Of a DNA stretch of 64,000 nt, positions 9,387 through 18,124 are shown piece after piece. The notes below the pieces were generated by a model, which was given only the letters and a program-made list of their open reading frames with translations, was not told where the DNA came from and did not search any database. Source of the DNA: Shewanella piezotolerans WP3 (GTDB lineage Bacteria > Pseudomonadota > Gammaproteobacteria > Enterobacterales > Shewanellaceae); assembly GCF_000014885.1 (NCBI RefSeq), contig NC_011566.1, forward strand, positions 310,001 to 374,000. The letters run 5' to 3'. How positions within the stretch are numbered: position 1 is the first letter of the stretch; each line of letters opens with the position of its first letter. Made by a program: the position numbers and the translations under genes.

Positions 9387-9420
9387 AAACAGCACACCAA
9401 AAGGTGTGCTGTAATTTTTT
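9387..9420. terminator. Rho-independent terminator, possibly bidirectional
   Basis: A perfect hairpin ACAGCACACC-AAAA-GGTGTGCTGT (arms 9389-9398 and 9403-9412), 21 bp beyond the stop of the acyl-CoA synthetase gene on the minus strand. It is followed by TTTT on the minus strand and by TTTTTT on the plus strand. It most likely ends the synthetase transcript. Confidence 0.75.
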
Positions 9421-9440
9421 AAAGCATTATCGCTGGGTTG

Positions 9441-11096
9441 TTAAATTTCATCTTCCCAGCAGATTTTTCCGCCGCGAATACCGTCAACTTTTTCACTGAA
9501 GCTTTTCTCAAGTACGTGACGCTTGATCTTAAGAGTAGGAGTTAATATATCGTTATCAACATCCCACTTCTCGGTAACGACCACAATCGCATCGACCGTT
9601 TCATGAGACTCTAGATGAGGGTTAACCGCATCTAGTGTATTTTTAAGTGAGCTTCTTACCTCTTCTCGAGGCTGCAGTGAAGCACCTTCAGACAGCTGCA
9701 CTAGCGCAATTGGGTGCGGTAGCCCAGAGCCAATGACACAGATCATTTCAACGTGAAGGTCTTGTGCTAGTTTGCGCTCGATAGGCACAGGTGCAACATA
9801 CTTTCCTTTGGAGGTTTTGAAGTTGTCTTTTACTCGACCGGTAATGGTGACACAACCATCGTCATCGATACTGACGACATCACCAGTATAGAAGTAACCT
9901 TCTTCATCAAAGCAAGCTGCGGTCTCTTCTGGTTGCTTATAGTAGCCCTGCATTAATCCAGGGCTCTTAACCATGAGTTCGCCGACATCAGACTGCTTGA
10001 TAGAACACCCCTCAACCGCATGCCCTACCGTACCAATCTTGCTGGCATCAAATGGGTGGTTAATAATGGAGTAGGCGCAGTTTTCTGTCATGCCCCAAGC
10101 TTCACTAATATTAAGGCCGATTTTGTGGTACCAGTTCACCAACGATGGCGGAATTGGGGCTGAACCTGAACCGAGAAGATGACAATGTTCAAGGCCAAGC
10201 CCGGCATGAATTTTACGTTTTACGATGCCGCTAACAATAGGAACCTTAAGTAAAAAGTTAAGCTTACTGGCACCAATTTTATCGATAATATTTTTCTGAA
10301 ATAGGCTCCAAAGGCGTGGCACTGAGAAGAATACTGTCGGTCTAGCTCGCTGCACATCGGCAACGAAGCTATCGAGACTCTCAACAAAAGCGACACAACT
10401 ACCTGAATAGAATGAAGAGCCTTGTATTGCCACACGCTCGGTGATGTGTGCCAGTGGCAGGTATGAGATTAATCTATCTTCAACATCGGTTTTTAAGTCA
10501 CGCACTACGGCGTTACAAGTCCAGCCATAGCTAGCAAAAGTTTGGATTGCGCCTTTAGGTTTGCCTGTTGAACCTGAGGTATAAACTAAGCTCATGATCT
10601 GTTCAAGTGAAGGCAATGGTGCATCGATTAACGGCTGGCCTAGGGTGAGCAGTTTATCCCAGTGGTATTGTGCAGGCATGGTATCGTAAGGCATCGCCAT
10701 ACGTAGAATTTCACCACCAACGCCGCTTTCTTGGTCTGCCCAGTAATCAAGTTTGCCGATGAATATCGCTTTAGATTCACTGTGCTCTAGCGTGTATCGT
10801 ATGGTGTCTGCATTGGCTGTTGGGTAAATAGGAACACTAATGTAGCCGCCATGCATAAGCGCTAGATCGGTGATAAACCATTCGGCACAGTTTTTAGAAA
10901 GAATGGCAACTTTATCGCCTGGGTTCAAGCCTAAGTGTCTAAGTGCGCCTGCAATTTGCTGCACTTTTACTTGTACATCTCGCCAAGTAAAGGTCTTGTA
11001 CTGGCCGTCAATAGGCTGCTTTAGATAAACTTGATCGCCTTGTTTTTCAACCCAATGTTCAAGCATTTCAATTGGGGTTTTCATAGAAGATTCCAT
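9441..11096 (-). CDS. AMP-dependent acyl-CoA synthetase (long-chain type)
   Basis: A 551-residue member of the ANL adenylating superfamily that activates a carboxylic acid to acyl-AMP and then acyl-CoA. Visible core motifs: the P-loop YTSGSTGKPKG (near residue 170), the aromatic/adenine motif SEAWGMTEN (near 335), YTGDVVSIDDDG (near 405) and the hinge GRVKDNFKTSKGKYVAP. It resembles FAA1-like long-chain synthetases, slightly shorter than FadD. Two ATG codons stand at the start (MESSMKT); the first is used here. Monocistronic, with a terminator just downstream. The exact fatty acid substrate is not shown by sequence. Confidence 0.85.
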   Translation of the reverse strand: MESSMKTPIEMLEHWVEKQGDQVYLKQPIDGQYKTFTWRDVQVKVQQIAGALRHLGLNPGDKVAILSKNCAEWFITDLALMHGGYISVPIYPTANADTIRYTLEHSESKAIFIGKLDYWADQESGVGGEILRMAMPYDTMPAQYHWDKLLTLGQPLIDAPLPSLEQIMSLVYTSGSTGKPKGAIQTFASYGWTCNAVVRDLKTDVEDRLISYLPLAHITERVAIQGSSFYSGSCVAFVESLDSFVADVQRARPTVFFSVPRLWSLFQKNIIDKIGASKLNFLLKVPIVSGIVKRKIHAGLGLEHCHLLGSGSAPIPPSLVNWYHKIGLNISEAWGMTENCAYSIINHPFDASKIGTVGHAVEGCSIKQSDVGELMVKSPGLMQGYYKQPEETAACFDEEGYFYTGDVVSIDDDGCVTITGRVKDNFKTSKGKYVAPVPIERKLAQDLHVEMICVIGSGLPHPIALVQLSEGASLQPREEVRSSLKNTLDAVNPHLESHETVDAIVVVTEKWDVDNDILTPTLKIKRHVLEKSFSEKVDGIRGGKICWEDEI

Positions 11097-11212
11097 CGCA
11101 ATTCCATATTGATTATTGTTAATTCCAATTCAGTCTGTTGCTGCTTTTTTGTTTTAATCGTTTGTTTAACAGCCTGATGTGACAATATTGAGTATGGCGA
11201 AAAATGTGATCT

Positions 11213-11346
11213 ATGACAACTTTTTCAAACGCTCGTTATAATTTCTCGCAATGCAGCGATTAAAGCATGTCTTTTGAGTGAAGGGGAGTGAGGACTTAAC
11301 GCAGTAGTTGACGTGCTAGCCTACAGTGCTAGCACGCTCTTTTATT
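11213..11346 (+). ncRNA. Candidate small RNA with own promoter and terminator
   Basis: On the plus strand, between two minus-strand genes, there is a sigma-70-like promoter (ATGACA at 11213-11218, 18-bp spacer, TATAAT at 11237-11242), giving a start near 11249. About 60 bp further a perfect 9-bp hairpin (CGTGCTAGC 11312-11320, GCTAGCACG 11328-11336) is followed by CTCTTTTATT. This makes a transcript of roughly 95 nt with no evident ORF. The terminator T run lies only on the plus strand, so it does not serve trmH. The RNA is predicted, not matched to a known family. Confidence 0.45.
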
Positions 11347-11350
11347 GGCT

Positions 11351-12037
11351 TTACTCTGACGGCGCACGCATCTTTTGCCACCATTGCTCATCAGCAACAA
11401 TTTGGCCGGCGTCATCTATGGCTGGGTAGGCGAGCTTTTTGCGGCGACAGGCTTTGGCATATATAGGGTGACCTTGTTCAAACAGTTTTATCTGACAATA
11501 TTGCTCATCAAGCTTTCGAGTGCCGTACATGCCAGCGGCTTCGCGTTGACGTTGGGCTTCATACATTATCAGTGCCCCAGCAACGGAAACATTGAGTGAC
11601 TGCACCATGCCAATCATCGGGATAATCACATGCTGATCGGCGCTAGCGATACCTTCAGGGCTGACGCCATCGCGCTCGTTACCTAAAATAATAGCGGTTG
11701 GGCGGGTATAATCGATTTCGCGAAAGTCGACCGCTGTTTCGGAGAAGTTGGTCGCGAGGATCTGCATATCTTGACGGCGAAACTCAGCCACTGCATCACT
11801 CATTTTATTGTGCGCTTTAGACTTCACCCATTGCTGGCTACCAGAGGCGGTGTTGCCGGAAACACGCATCTCAATCTCTGGCCATACAGCATGGATCTCA
11901 TGAATGCCAACCGCATCTGCAGTGCGAATAACAGCTGCAATATTATTGGTTTTATGCACCTTGTCTAAACACAGTGTTAGATCTGGCTGGCGGTTGTCTA
12001 GCATACTGTTAATGCGGGCGAAGCGTTCTGGACTCAT
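11351..12037 (-). CDS. trmH: tRNA (guanosine(18)-2'-O)-methyltransferase TrmH
   Basis: A SPOUT-class methyltransferase that methylates the ribose of G18 in the tRNA D-loop. SPOUT motifs are clear: motif 1 NNIAAVIRTADAVGIHEIHA, motif 2 ILGNERDGVSPEG and motif 3 IPMIGMVQSLNVSVAGALIMYE, the last two forming the knotted AdoMet site. The start MSPERFARINSML matches the usual TrmH N-terminus; the frame is open 12 bp further to a TTG, which I consider less likely. It keeps its place near spoT and recG as in enterobacteria. Confidence 0.92.
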   Translation of the reverse strand: MSPERFARINSMLDNRQPDLTLCLDKVHKTNNIAAVIRTADAVGIHEIHAVWPEIEMRVSGNTASGSQQWVKSKAHNKMSDAVAEFRRQDMQILATNFSETAVDFREIDYTRPTAIILGNERDGVSPEGIASADQHVIIPMIGMVQSLNVSVAGALIMYEAQRQREAAGMYGTRKLDEQYCQIKLFEQGHPIYAKACRRKKLAYPAIDDAGQIVADEQWWQKMRAPSE

Positions 12038-12059
12038 GTCTTTTACCAAACTTTTTTAT

Positions 12060-12086
12060 CAATAAAAAGGGCGCCGTAGCGCCCGA
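12060..12086 (-). terminator. Rho-independent terminator after ridA
   Basis: Read on the minus strand: GGGCGC-TACG-GCGCCC followed by TTTTTATT (stem arms 12069-12074 and 12079-12084). It lies 24 bp past the ridA stop and separates the gmk/spoT/ridA block from trmH. Confidence 0.85.
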
Positions 12087-12108
12087 TTCTTTAGTCAATG
12101 GAATGGAA

Positions 12109-12492
12109 TTACACTTCCATTACGCCGTCCATTTCAACTAATGAGCCTTTTGGAAGTTGGCTAACACCGATTGCTGCACGAGCTGGGTAAGGTTGCTCAA
12201 AGTAGCGACCCATAATTTCGTTTACCGTCGCAAAGTTGCTTAGGTCTGTCATAAAGATATTGAGTTTAACAATATCGCTTAATGAACCGCCAGCAGCAGC
12301 ACAAACAGCTGTTAGGTTTTCAAAAACCTGTACGACTTGCGCATCAAATTCATCGCTAACCATTTCCATTGTTTCTGGGTTCAGTGGGATCTGACCTGAT
12401 AGATAAACCGTACTGCCTACTTTAACTGCTTGAGAGTATGTACCGATAGCTTGCGGCGCTTTGTCGGTTGCAATGATAATCTTCTTTGCCAT
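12109..12492 (-). CDS. ridA: RidA family enamine/imine deaminase
   Basis: A 127-residue RidA/YjgF/UK114 protein. Members form homotrimers and hydrolyse reactive 2-aminoacrylate and related enamines made by PLP enzymes such as threonine dehydratase (an ilvA gene lies at 54.9 kb). The conserved GTYSQAV N-terminus, SGQIPLNPET, the catalytic Arg in YPARAAIGV and Glu in VEMDGVMEV are present. It follows spoT by 45 bp and ends with its own terminator. Confidence 0.9.
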   Translation of the reverse strand: MAKKIIIATDKAPQAIGTYSQAVKVGSTVYLSGQIPLNPETMEMVSDEFDAQVVQVFENLTAVCAAAGGSLSDIVKLNIFMTDLSNFATVNEIMGRYFEQPYPARAAIGVSQLPKGSLVEMDGVMEV

Positions 12493-12537
12493 GATCTTCC
12501 CTTTGTATTAAGTAAACTAATGTTTAAGTTAAATGAG

Positions 12538-14643
12538 CTAGCGGTTACGTGAAGTTCGCAGTACTTCAGGCAGAACCCTAATACGGCGCATCACGTTAGC
12601 TAAATGAATACGATCTCGCACAGAAATACGCAGGTTGATAAGGAATACCCGCCCATCGCGCTCTTCTGTGGTTAAGTTATGAATATTCGAGCCTTCAGCA
12701 GCAACAATTGAGGTGATCTTAGCTAATGCACCTTGGTGGTTAACGATCTCTACTCGTAAGTTAGCTTGATACTCAACGCCTTCAGCGCTGTCCCACTGTA
12801 CAGGGATATACTTGTCGGGTTCACCTTGGTAGCCGCGGATATTGGCGCAGCTTTCCATATGTACCACTAAGCCTTTACCTGGGCTAACATGGGCAATAAC
12901 CGCATCACCAGGAATTGGGCGACAGCAATTAGCAAATGTCACCAACATACCTTCAGCGCCGCGGATCGGCATGGTATGTGACTCTCTTGCCTCTTGCGCA
13001 TCGACTTGATCGCCACGTAAACGCTGGGCGATAACAATACTCATTGCATTACCCAAGCCGATATCGGCGAGTAGTTCATCAAGTGTATTGTGCTTAGTAT
13101 CATTGACCACTTTTTCAACTTGCTCTTTAGGCAAGTCATCGAGCTTAGTATCGCCTAACGCATGGTTCAACAGGCGCTTGCCGAGTAGAACCGCATCATC
13201 TTCTTTAAGACTCTTTAGCAGTTGACGAATTTTAGCGCGAGCTTTACCTGTCACCACAAAGTTGAGCCATGCAGCATTAGGGCGAGCACCTTTTGCGGTG
13301 ATGATCTCAACTGTCTGGCCTGAAATTAACGGTTGGCTTAATGGGTATGCTTGGCGATTGACGCGAGCACCAACACAAGTATTGCCGACATCCGTATGCA
13401 CTTCATAAGCAAAGTCTACGGCGGTGGCGCCAACGGGGAGTTCTAGGATACGGCCTTCAGGGGTAAACACGTAGATCTCTTCAGGAAAAAGCTCGGTCTT
13501 AAAGTTTTCTACGAATTCAAAAGAGGTACTGGCGCTTTGTTGTAGTTCAAGCAGGCTCTGCATCCACTTACGCGCACGAACTTGCGTTGTGGTGCCTTGT
13601 TCTGCCGAGCTGCCTTTCTTGTATAGCCAATGTGCTGCGACCCCTTTATCAGCCATTTGGTCCATATCTTCAGTACGGATCTGGATCTCAACTGGCACGC
13701 CGTGAGGACCAAATAGTGAAGTATGCAGTGACTGATAGCCGTTGGCTTTAGGGATAGCGATATAATCTTTGAATCGACCTGGACGGGGTTTGTAGAGGCC
13801 ATGCATGGCTCCCATAACGCGGTAACAGGTATCGATGGAGTCAACGATGACTCGGAAGGCATAGATATCCATGACTTCTTGAAACTGCAGCTCTTTGTTG
13901 CGCATCTTGTTATAGATGGAATAAAGATTCTTTTCACGGCCTTTGACAGTGCCTTCAAGGCCAGTGTCTTCGAGTCGAGTGCCAACAGCAGCTTCAATAC
14001 TTTGGATTAACTCTTTACGATTACCTCGTGCGGCTTTTACCACCTCTTTTAATACACGGTAGCGCATCGGATAGTAGGCATGAAAACCTAAATCCTCTAA
14101 CTCACTCTTAATATTATGAATACCAAGGCGGTTGGCGATTGGAGCGTAAATTTCGAGGGTTTCACGGGCAATACGGCGACGTTTATCGGGGCGCAAAGCA
14201 CCTAAGGTACGCATGTTATGCGTTCTATCGGCAAGTTTGATTAAGATGACGCGAATATCTTGGGTCATCGCCATCATCATTTTGCGGAAGTTTTCAGCTT
14301 GCGCTTCTTTCTTATCGCGAAATTTTAGCTTGTCGAGCTTAGATACACCTTCCACCAATTCGGCAATAGACTCACTGAATATTTCAGCCAGTTCCTCTTT
14401 GGTAACGGGGGTGTCTTCGATGGTGTCATGTAAGAGTGCGGCCATAAGCGTCTCATGATCGAGACGCATATCGGCCAGGATGCGGGCTACCGCAACCGGA
14501 TGAGTAATATAAGGTTCGCCACTCGTGCGCATCTGACCTTCATGGGCATCGCGCGCCACCTGATAGGCCTGCTTGAGTAATTCTACCTGTTCAGGTTCTA
14601 AATAACCTGAAGCAGACTCCTTGAGACCTTCAAACAGATACAA
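12538..14643 (-). CDS. spoT: Bifunctional (p)ppGpp synthetase/hydrolase SpoT
   Basis: A 701-residue RelA/SpoT homologue that controls the stringent-response alarmone. Domain order: HD hydrolase (HDTIEDT near residue 72, intact), synthetase domain (GRFKDYIAIPKANGYQSLHTS near 285 and EIQIRTEDMDQMAD), TGS (YVFTPEGRILELPVGATAVDFAY, about 390-445) and a C-terminal ACT domain (RVEIVNHQGALAKITSIVA). The HD residues show that hydrolysis should work. It sits 13 bp after rpoZ in the conserved gmk-rpoZ-spoT operon. Confidence 0.95.
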   Translation of the reverse strand: MYLFEGLKESASGYLEPEQVELLKQAYQVARDAHEGQMRTSGEPYITHPVAVARILADMRLDHETLMAALLHDTIEDTPVTKEELAEIFSESIAELVEGVSKLDKLKFRDKKEAQAENFRKMMMAMTQDIRVILIKLADRTHNMRTLGALRPDKRRRIARETLEIYAPIANRLGIHNIKSELEDLGFHAYYPMRYRVLKEVVKAARGNRKELIQSIEAAVGTRLEDTGLEGTVKGREKNLYSIYNKMRNKELQFQEVMDIYAFRVIVDSIDTCYRVMGAMHGLYKPRPGRFKDYIAIPKANGYQSLHTSLFGPHGVPVEIQIRTEDMDQMADKGVAAHWLYKKGSSAEQGTTTQVRARKWMQSLLELQQSASTSFEFVENFKTELFPEEIYVFTPEGRILELPVGATAVDFAYEVHTDVGNTCVGARVNRQAYPLSQPLISGQTVEIITAKGARPNAAWLNFVVTGKARAKIRQLLKSLKEDDAVLLGKRLLNHALGDTKLDDLPKEQVEKVVNDTKHNTLDELLADIGLGNAMSIVIAQRLRGDQVDAQEARESHTMPIRGAEGMLVTFANCCRPIPGDAVIAHVSPGKGLVVHMESCANIRGYQGEPDKYIPVQWDSAEGVEYQANLRVEIVNHQGALAKITSIVAAEGSNIHNLTTEERDGRVFLINLRISVRDRIHLANVMRRIRVLPEVLRTSRNR

Positions 14644-14656
14644 GTGACTCTACTCC

Positions 14657-14938
14657 TTATATAGCGTTACGGCCTTCAGCGATGGCAGCAACGGCAGCAA
14701 TTTCAGCTGCTTCACGTTCACGAACTGTCTGGCGCTCATCGGCATCCAAAGTATCAGCTGTGACTAAACCTAGTTCGATTTCGCGTAGCGCGATAACCGT
14801 TGGCTTGTCGTTCTCTTCTTCAACCATAGGGTCTTTACCCTGCACGGCGATTTGGCGAGCACGACGCGCTGCAACCAGAATCATATCAAAACGGTTGCCG
14901 ATTTTGTTTACGGCGTCTTCTACAGTTACGCGAGCCAT
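14657..14938 (-). CDS. rpoZ: RNA polymerase omega subunit
   Basis: A 93-residue omega subunit, starting MARVTVEDAVNKIGNRFDMI, with the conserved ILVAARRARQI helix. Omega helps fold and assemble the beta' subunit and forms part of the ppGpp binding site 1, consistent with its place between gmk and spoT. The spacing to spoT is 13 bp and to gmk 61 bp, so the three are likely co-transcribed on the minus strand. Confidence 0.95.
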   Translation of the reverse strand: MARVTVEDAVNKIGNRFDMILVAARRARQIAVQGKDPMVEEENDKPTVIALREIELGLVTADTLDADERQTVREREAAEIAAVAAIAEGRNAI

Positions 14939-14999
14939 GTTTGGAAACTCCAGTGTTTTATCGATTGAAAAAATGACGCAAAATTGTACATGAAGACAG

Positions 15000-15623
15000 T
15001 TAGTCTGCCAACAGATCTTTAATCATATCATTTTGCGTATGAATTTGGCTAGCAGTGGTTAATCTTTGGCTATGAATGATAGCTAAAAGATCGCTCTGCG
15101 CTTTGTCGAAATCATCGTTCACTAAAATAAAATCATACTCATTATAGTGCGACATCTCTGAAACAGCTTGTGCCATCCGGCCTGCAATCACTTCTTGGCT
15201 ATCTTGGCCACGCCCAGTAAGACGGCGCTCTAGCTCAGCACGTGAAGGGGGAAGAATGAAAATACCGATGGATTCAGGCATCACTTTTTTCACTTGCTGA
15301 GCGCCTTGCCAATCAATATCGAGAAATACGTCGATACCTTTTGCCAATGTATGCTCAATGGTAACTCGTGAAGTGCCGTAGTAATTACCAAAAACCTCTG
15401 CCCATTCAAAAAAAGCATTTTCAGCAATTAGGCTTTTAAACTCATCTTGATTAACAAAGTGATAGTGCTGACCATGCTCTTCACCTGGACGAGGTTGGCG
15501 GGTGGTATGCGACACAGACACTTGCATATCAGCGGGTTGGTCTTTCAAAAGAGCTGATATCAGTGATGATTTACCTGCGCCACTTGGCGCTGAAACGATA
15601 AATAGATTTCCGCGTGCAGTCAT
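15000..15623 (-). CDS. gmk: Guanylate kinase
   Basis: A 207-residue guanylate kinase converting GMP and ATP to GDP and ADP. The P-loop SAPSGAGKSSL is at residues 10-20, the GMP-binding segment SHTTRQPRPGEEHGQHYHFV near 38-57, and the lid RLTGRGQDSQEVI near 135. Length is as usual (about 207). It is the first gene of the gmk-rpoZ-spoT block; its promoter should lie in the 290 bp upstream. Confidence 0.95.
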   Translation of the reverse strand: MTARGNLFIVSAPSGAGKSSLISALLKDQPADMQVSVSHTTRQPRPGEEHGQHYHFVNQDEFKSLIAENAFFEWAEVFGNYYGTSRVTIEHTLAKGIDVFLDIDWQGAQQVKKVMPESIGIFILPPSRAELERRLTGRGQDSQEVIAGRMAQAVSEMSHYNEYDFILVNDDFDKAQSDLLAIIHSQRLTTASQIHTQNDMIKDLLAD

Positions 15624-15912
15624 TGTTTGCCTATCCGGTACGTATGCCCATATTGGGCGAGTGAAAAGATTTAGCCGCGCATTATACAGTCTAGGATGAT
15701 ATTTACGCTAGTCATGACAGCGGGCTCAAGCATAATTTAGTGCTTAACGTTATTTTTAGGGCTAATTTCGCTGTATACGGCTAAAACACTGACATCCTCA
15801 AGCAAAATTGGGTAGGCTAGAGTTTTATGTTTTCGCCTGAGCATAAATACAGTTAAGTGGGAAGCTATCCACTTTTATTCAGAATTCATTGAGATGGTAG
15901 GTATATCAAGGT

Positions 15913-17016
15913 ATGCAGTTTTCAGCACTTTTTTGTATGGTAGGTCGTGATAATGGTCAGCGCTTTGCTGTCATCAGCGGATTGATTTTCTTTGTTTTGT
16001 TATTGGCTGCGGTACTACTGGGTTCTACAGCTGCATTGTATGTTGTTGGTATGCTATTACTACCCATTTTAGGCTTAACTAGTTATAGACGATTACGTGA
16101 TAGTGGAAAAACGCCACGCTTGATTGCATTAACGCTGACTCCATTTATCTTGATATTACTTACATTAGTGCATATAGACAGTGTGATGCTACTGCTTACC
16201 TTTATGGTGTTTGCGGCGCTCGCGATAGGTTACATCGCTATTTTACCCTCTATTTCAAAGGCTAGTTACCGACAGGGATATTCTGGTCCTATTAAAATCG
16301 TCGACCGTGCAGTTGCAAAAGGTTCAAGGGTACGTGTTGAGCCAACGTTAACTGCCAGCGAGAATAAACCAGAAGCCGCAACGACTTCTTTTTCGAACTC
16401 GGAATCTGATTTTGAAGCAGAGCTAGCTAATGGCAGTGCAACAGATTCACCTGCGCAGGGAGCAAGCTTAAATAGTAGCAGCTTTATTAAAATACAGCGC
16501 TGGCTGATGGCCAATCAAAAAATGGCTTTCTCGGGAGTGGCATCTTTATTGGTTTGTATGTTGTTATTAAGTATTTGGTCGCTAATACCGACTGATGATG
16601 CTAGTGCCGCAGAGCAAACTACTGCTGAGGTAGAATCTTTAGCAAAGGAGCCTGCTGTTGAACGCAAAATGACGACCTTGCCGGACGGCTTTAGTCTAAT
16701 ACTTGAAGATGATGTTCTGATCGTCAGGTGGCTAGGAGAGACAGGAACACCGACAACGCTATGGTCTCTTGCTACTGCGAAAGGTGATAGAACATGTGCT
16801 GCGCTTAAGTTTAATAATGGTACTGAGTATCGCCCTGTTGAGGTCGACTTATTAGCCGATACTGGCACCGAAGCTCGTTTTTCCCCGCTTGATACTAAGG
16901 CGATTATTGTTGATATGGCGCGCCGTGGAAATGTGAGTCTCTGTGGTTATAATTTCAGCCTTAAAGGCAGCCAAGCCGCAATCGGAAAGGTTGCTGCATT
17001 CGCCACTTATTTATAA
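15913..17016 (+). CDS. DUF805-like membrane protein with extracytoplasmic domain
   Basis: A 367-residue protein of unknown function. The N-terminal ~120 residues have about four membrane helices and the segment LTSYRRLRDSGKTPRLIAL, which resembles the RRLHDTG signature of DUF805 proteins. A hydrophilic, Ser/Glu-rich linker (about 135-195) leads to a fifth membrane helix (about 208-226), then a soluble C-terminal domain with two Cys (RTCAALKF, VSLCGYNF) that may form a disulfide in the periplasm. It is a single gene, divergent from gmk. No operon partner is evident; the next gene starts 124 bp downstream. Confidence 0.6.
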   Translation: MQFSALFCMVGRDNGQRFAVISGLIFFVLLLAAVLLGSTAALYVVGMLLLPILGLTSYRRLRDSGKTPRLIALTLTPFILILLTLVHIDSVMLLLTFMVFAALAIGYIAILPSISKASYRQGYSGPIKIVDRAVAKGSRVRVEPTLTASENKPEAATTSFSNSESDFEAELANGSATDSPAQGASLNSSSFIKIQRWLMANQKMAFSGVASLLVCMLLLSIWSLIPTDDASAAEQTTAEVESLAKEPAVERKMTTLPDGFSLILEDDVLIVRWLGETGTPTTLWSLATAKGDRTCAALKFNNGTEYRPVEVDLLADTGTEARFSPLDTKAIIVDMARRGNVSLCGYNFSLKGSQAAIGKVAAFATYL

Positions 17017-17140
17017 CTTAGCGTATTGTGGTTAGGTATGACTGGAAATTGCAAGGGAGAGTCATTAAACTGCTTCGCCTTAACTTTTGCGTAATCGCTT
17101 ACGCTAACAGCATATACCAGCAGATTTGATGGATGGCAAA

Positions 17141-18034
17141 ATGGCTGATTTAACCTTAGTGATTCTAGCAGCGGGTTTAGGCTCACGCTTTGGTGGTGAC
17201 AAGCAGCTTGCGGGGTTGGGGCCAAATGACGAAACCATGCTGGAACTGTCGCTCCGTAGCGCTTACAAAGCGGGCTTTACTCGTGCTGTGTTAGTTATCC
17301 GCCCCGAACTTGCTGCCAGCTTAGATCTACTCTTAGCTGATAAATTACCACAGGGTTTCCATTGTGATTATTGCATTCAGTCACTGGACGACTTGCCAGA
17401 GGCGGTGACGCATTATGTTGATTTAGCAGCACGTAAAAAACCATGGGGTACAGCACACGCCCTATGGAGTGCGAGAAAGCAGGTTACGGGCCCTATGGCG
17501 GTGATTAATGCCGATGATTATTATGGCGATAGTGCATTTTCATTGTTAGCTCAAGGCCTTGTTAAAAGCGCTAGCGATTGGATGATGGTAGCCTATCCAA
17601 TCCATTTGACCCTATCTGAAAACGGTGGTGTTAACCGTGGTTTGTGTGAAGTCAAAAACGGCAAACTTGTTGACGTTGCTGAGTGGCTAGATATTCAGTC
17701 TCATGCTAATGAGCTAGTTGGTACTTTTGCAGGTAAACAGCAAACCATTGTTAGTGATGCTTTAGTATCGATGACATGCTGGGGCTTTAACGCCGATATT
17801 TTTGCAGTGATTGAAGCGCAGCTAACTGACTTTATTATTGGGTATGGTAGAGAGCCTAAAAGTGAGTGCTACCTGCCTAGTGTCGTGCAAGCGAGATTAC
17901 AGCAAAATCTTACAAGCGAAGACACACGTAATGTGAATGTCAGCGTGGCGCAGGAGTCTTGGTATGGTGTTACCTATCCTGAAGATGCTAACTGGGTTAA
18001 ACAGAAATTATTTGAAAAATTAGCGGCAGTTTAA
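17141..18034 (+). CDS. Sugar-phosphate nucleotidyltransferase-like protein
   Basis: An NTP_transferase-fold protein of about 298 residues. The signature LVILAAGLGSRFGGDKQLAGLG (nucleotide-binding loop with Arg and Lys) is at the very N-terminus, and AVINADDYYGDSAF near residue 125 carries the metal-binding Asp pair. It would couple a sugar-1-phosphate to a nucleotide. The frame also allows starts 4 and 5 codons upstream (ATG 17129, TTG 17126); ATG 17141 follows a GGATGG sequence. The next gene encodes an NahK-like sugar kinase, so the pair probably converts a free sugar to a nucleotide sugar. Confidence 0.75.
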   Translation: MADLTLVILAAGLGSRFGGDKQLAGLGPNDETMLELSLRSAYKAGFTRAVLVIRPELAASLDLLLADKLPQGFHCDYCIQSLDDLPEAVTHYVDLAARKKPWGTAHALWSARKQVTGPMAVINADDYYGDSAFSLLAQGLVKSASDWMMVAYPIHLTLSENGGVNRGLCEVKNGKLVDVAEWLDIQSHANELVGTFAGKQQTIVSDALVSMTCWGFNADIFAVIEAQLTDFIIGYGREPKSECYLPSVVQARLQQNLTSEDTRNVNVSVAQESWYGVTYPEDANWVKQKLFEKLAAV

Positions 18035-18124
18035 ACGCCGTTGCTAATACATAATGAGTTTGCATGGAAAACCTGCACCAAAAACAGGTCGAAGCAACGA
18101 TATTGACAGAAACTGGAGAGTTGG

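Noticed and set aside
11312..11345. Hairpin as the terminator of trmH
   Set aside because: On the minus strand it is followed by TCAACTACTG with no T run; the T run lies on the plus strand only.
13509..13997. 162-codon ORF on the minus strand within spoT
   Set aside because: It is in another frame fully inside the conserved spoT coding region and has no recognisable domain.
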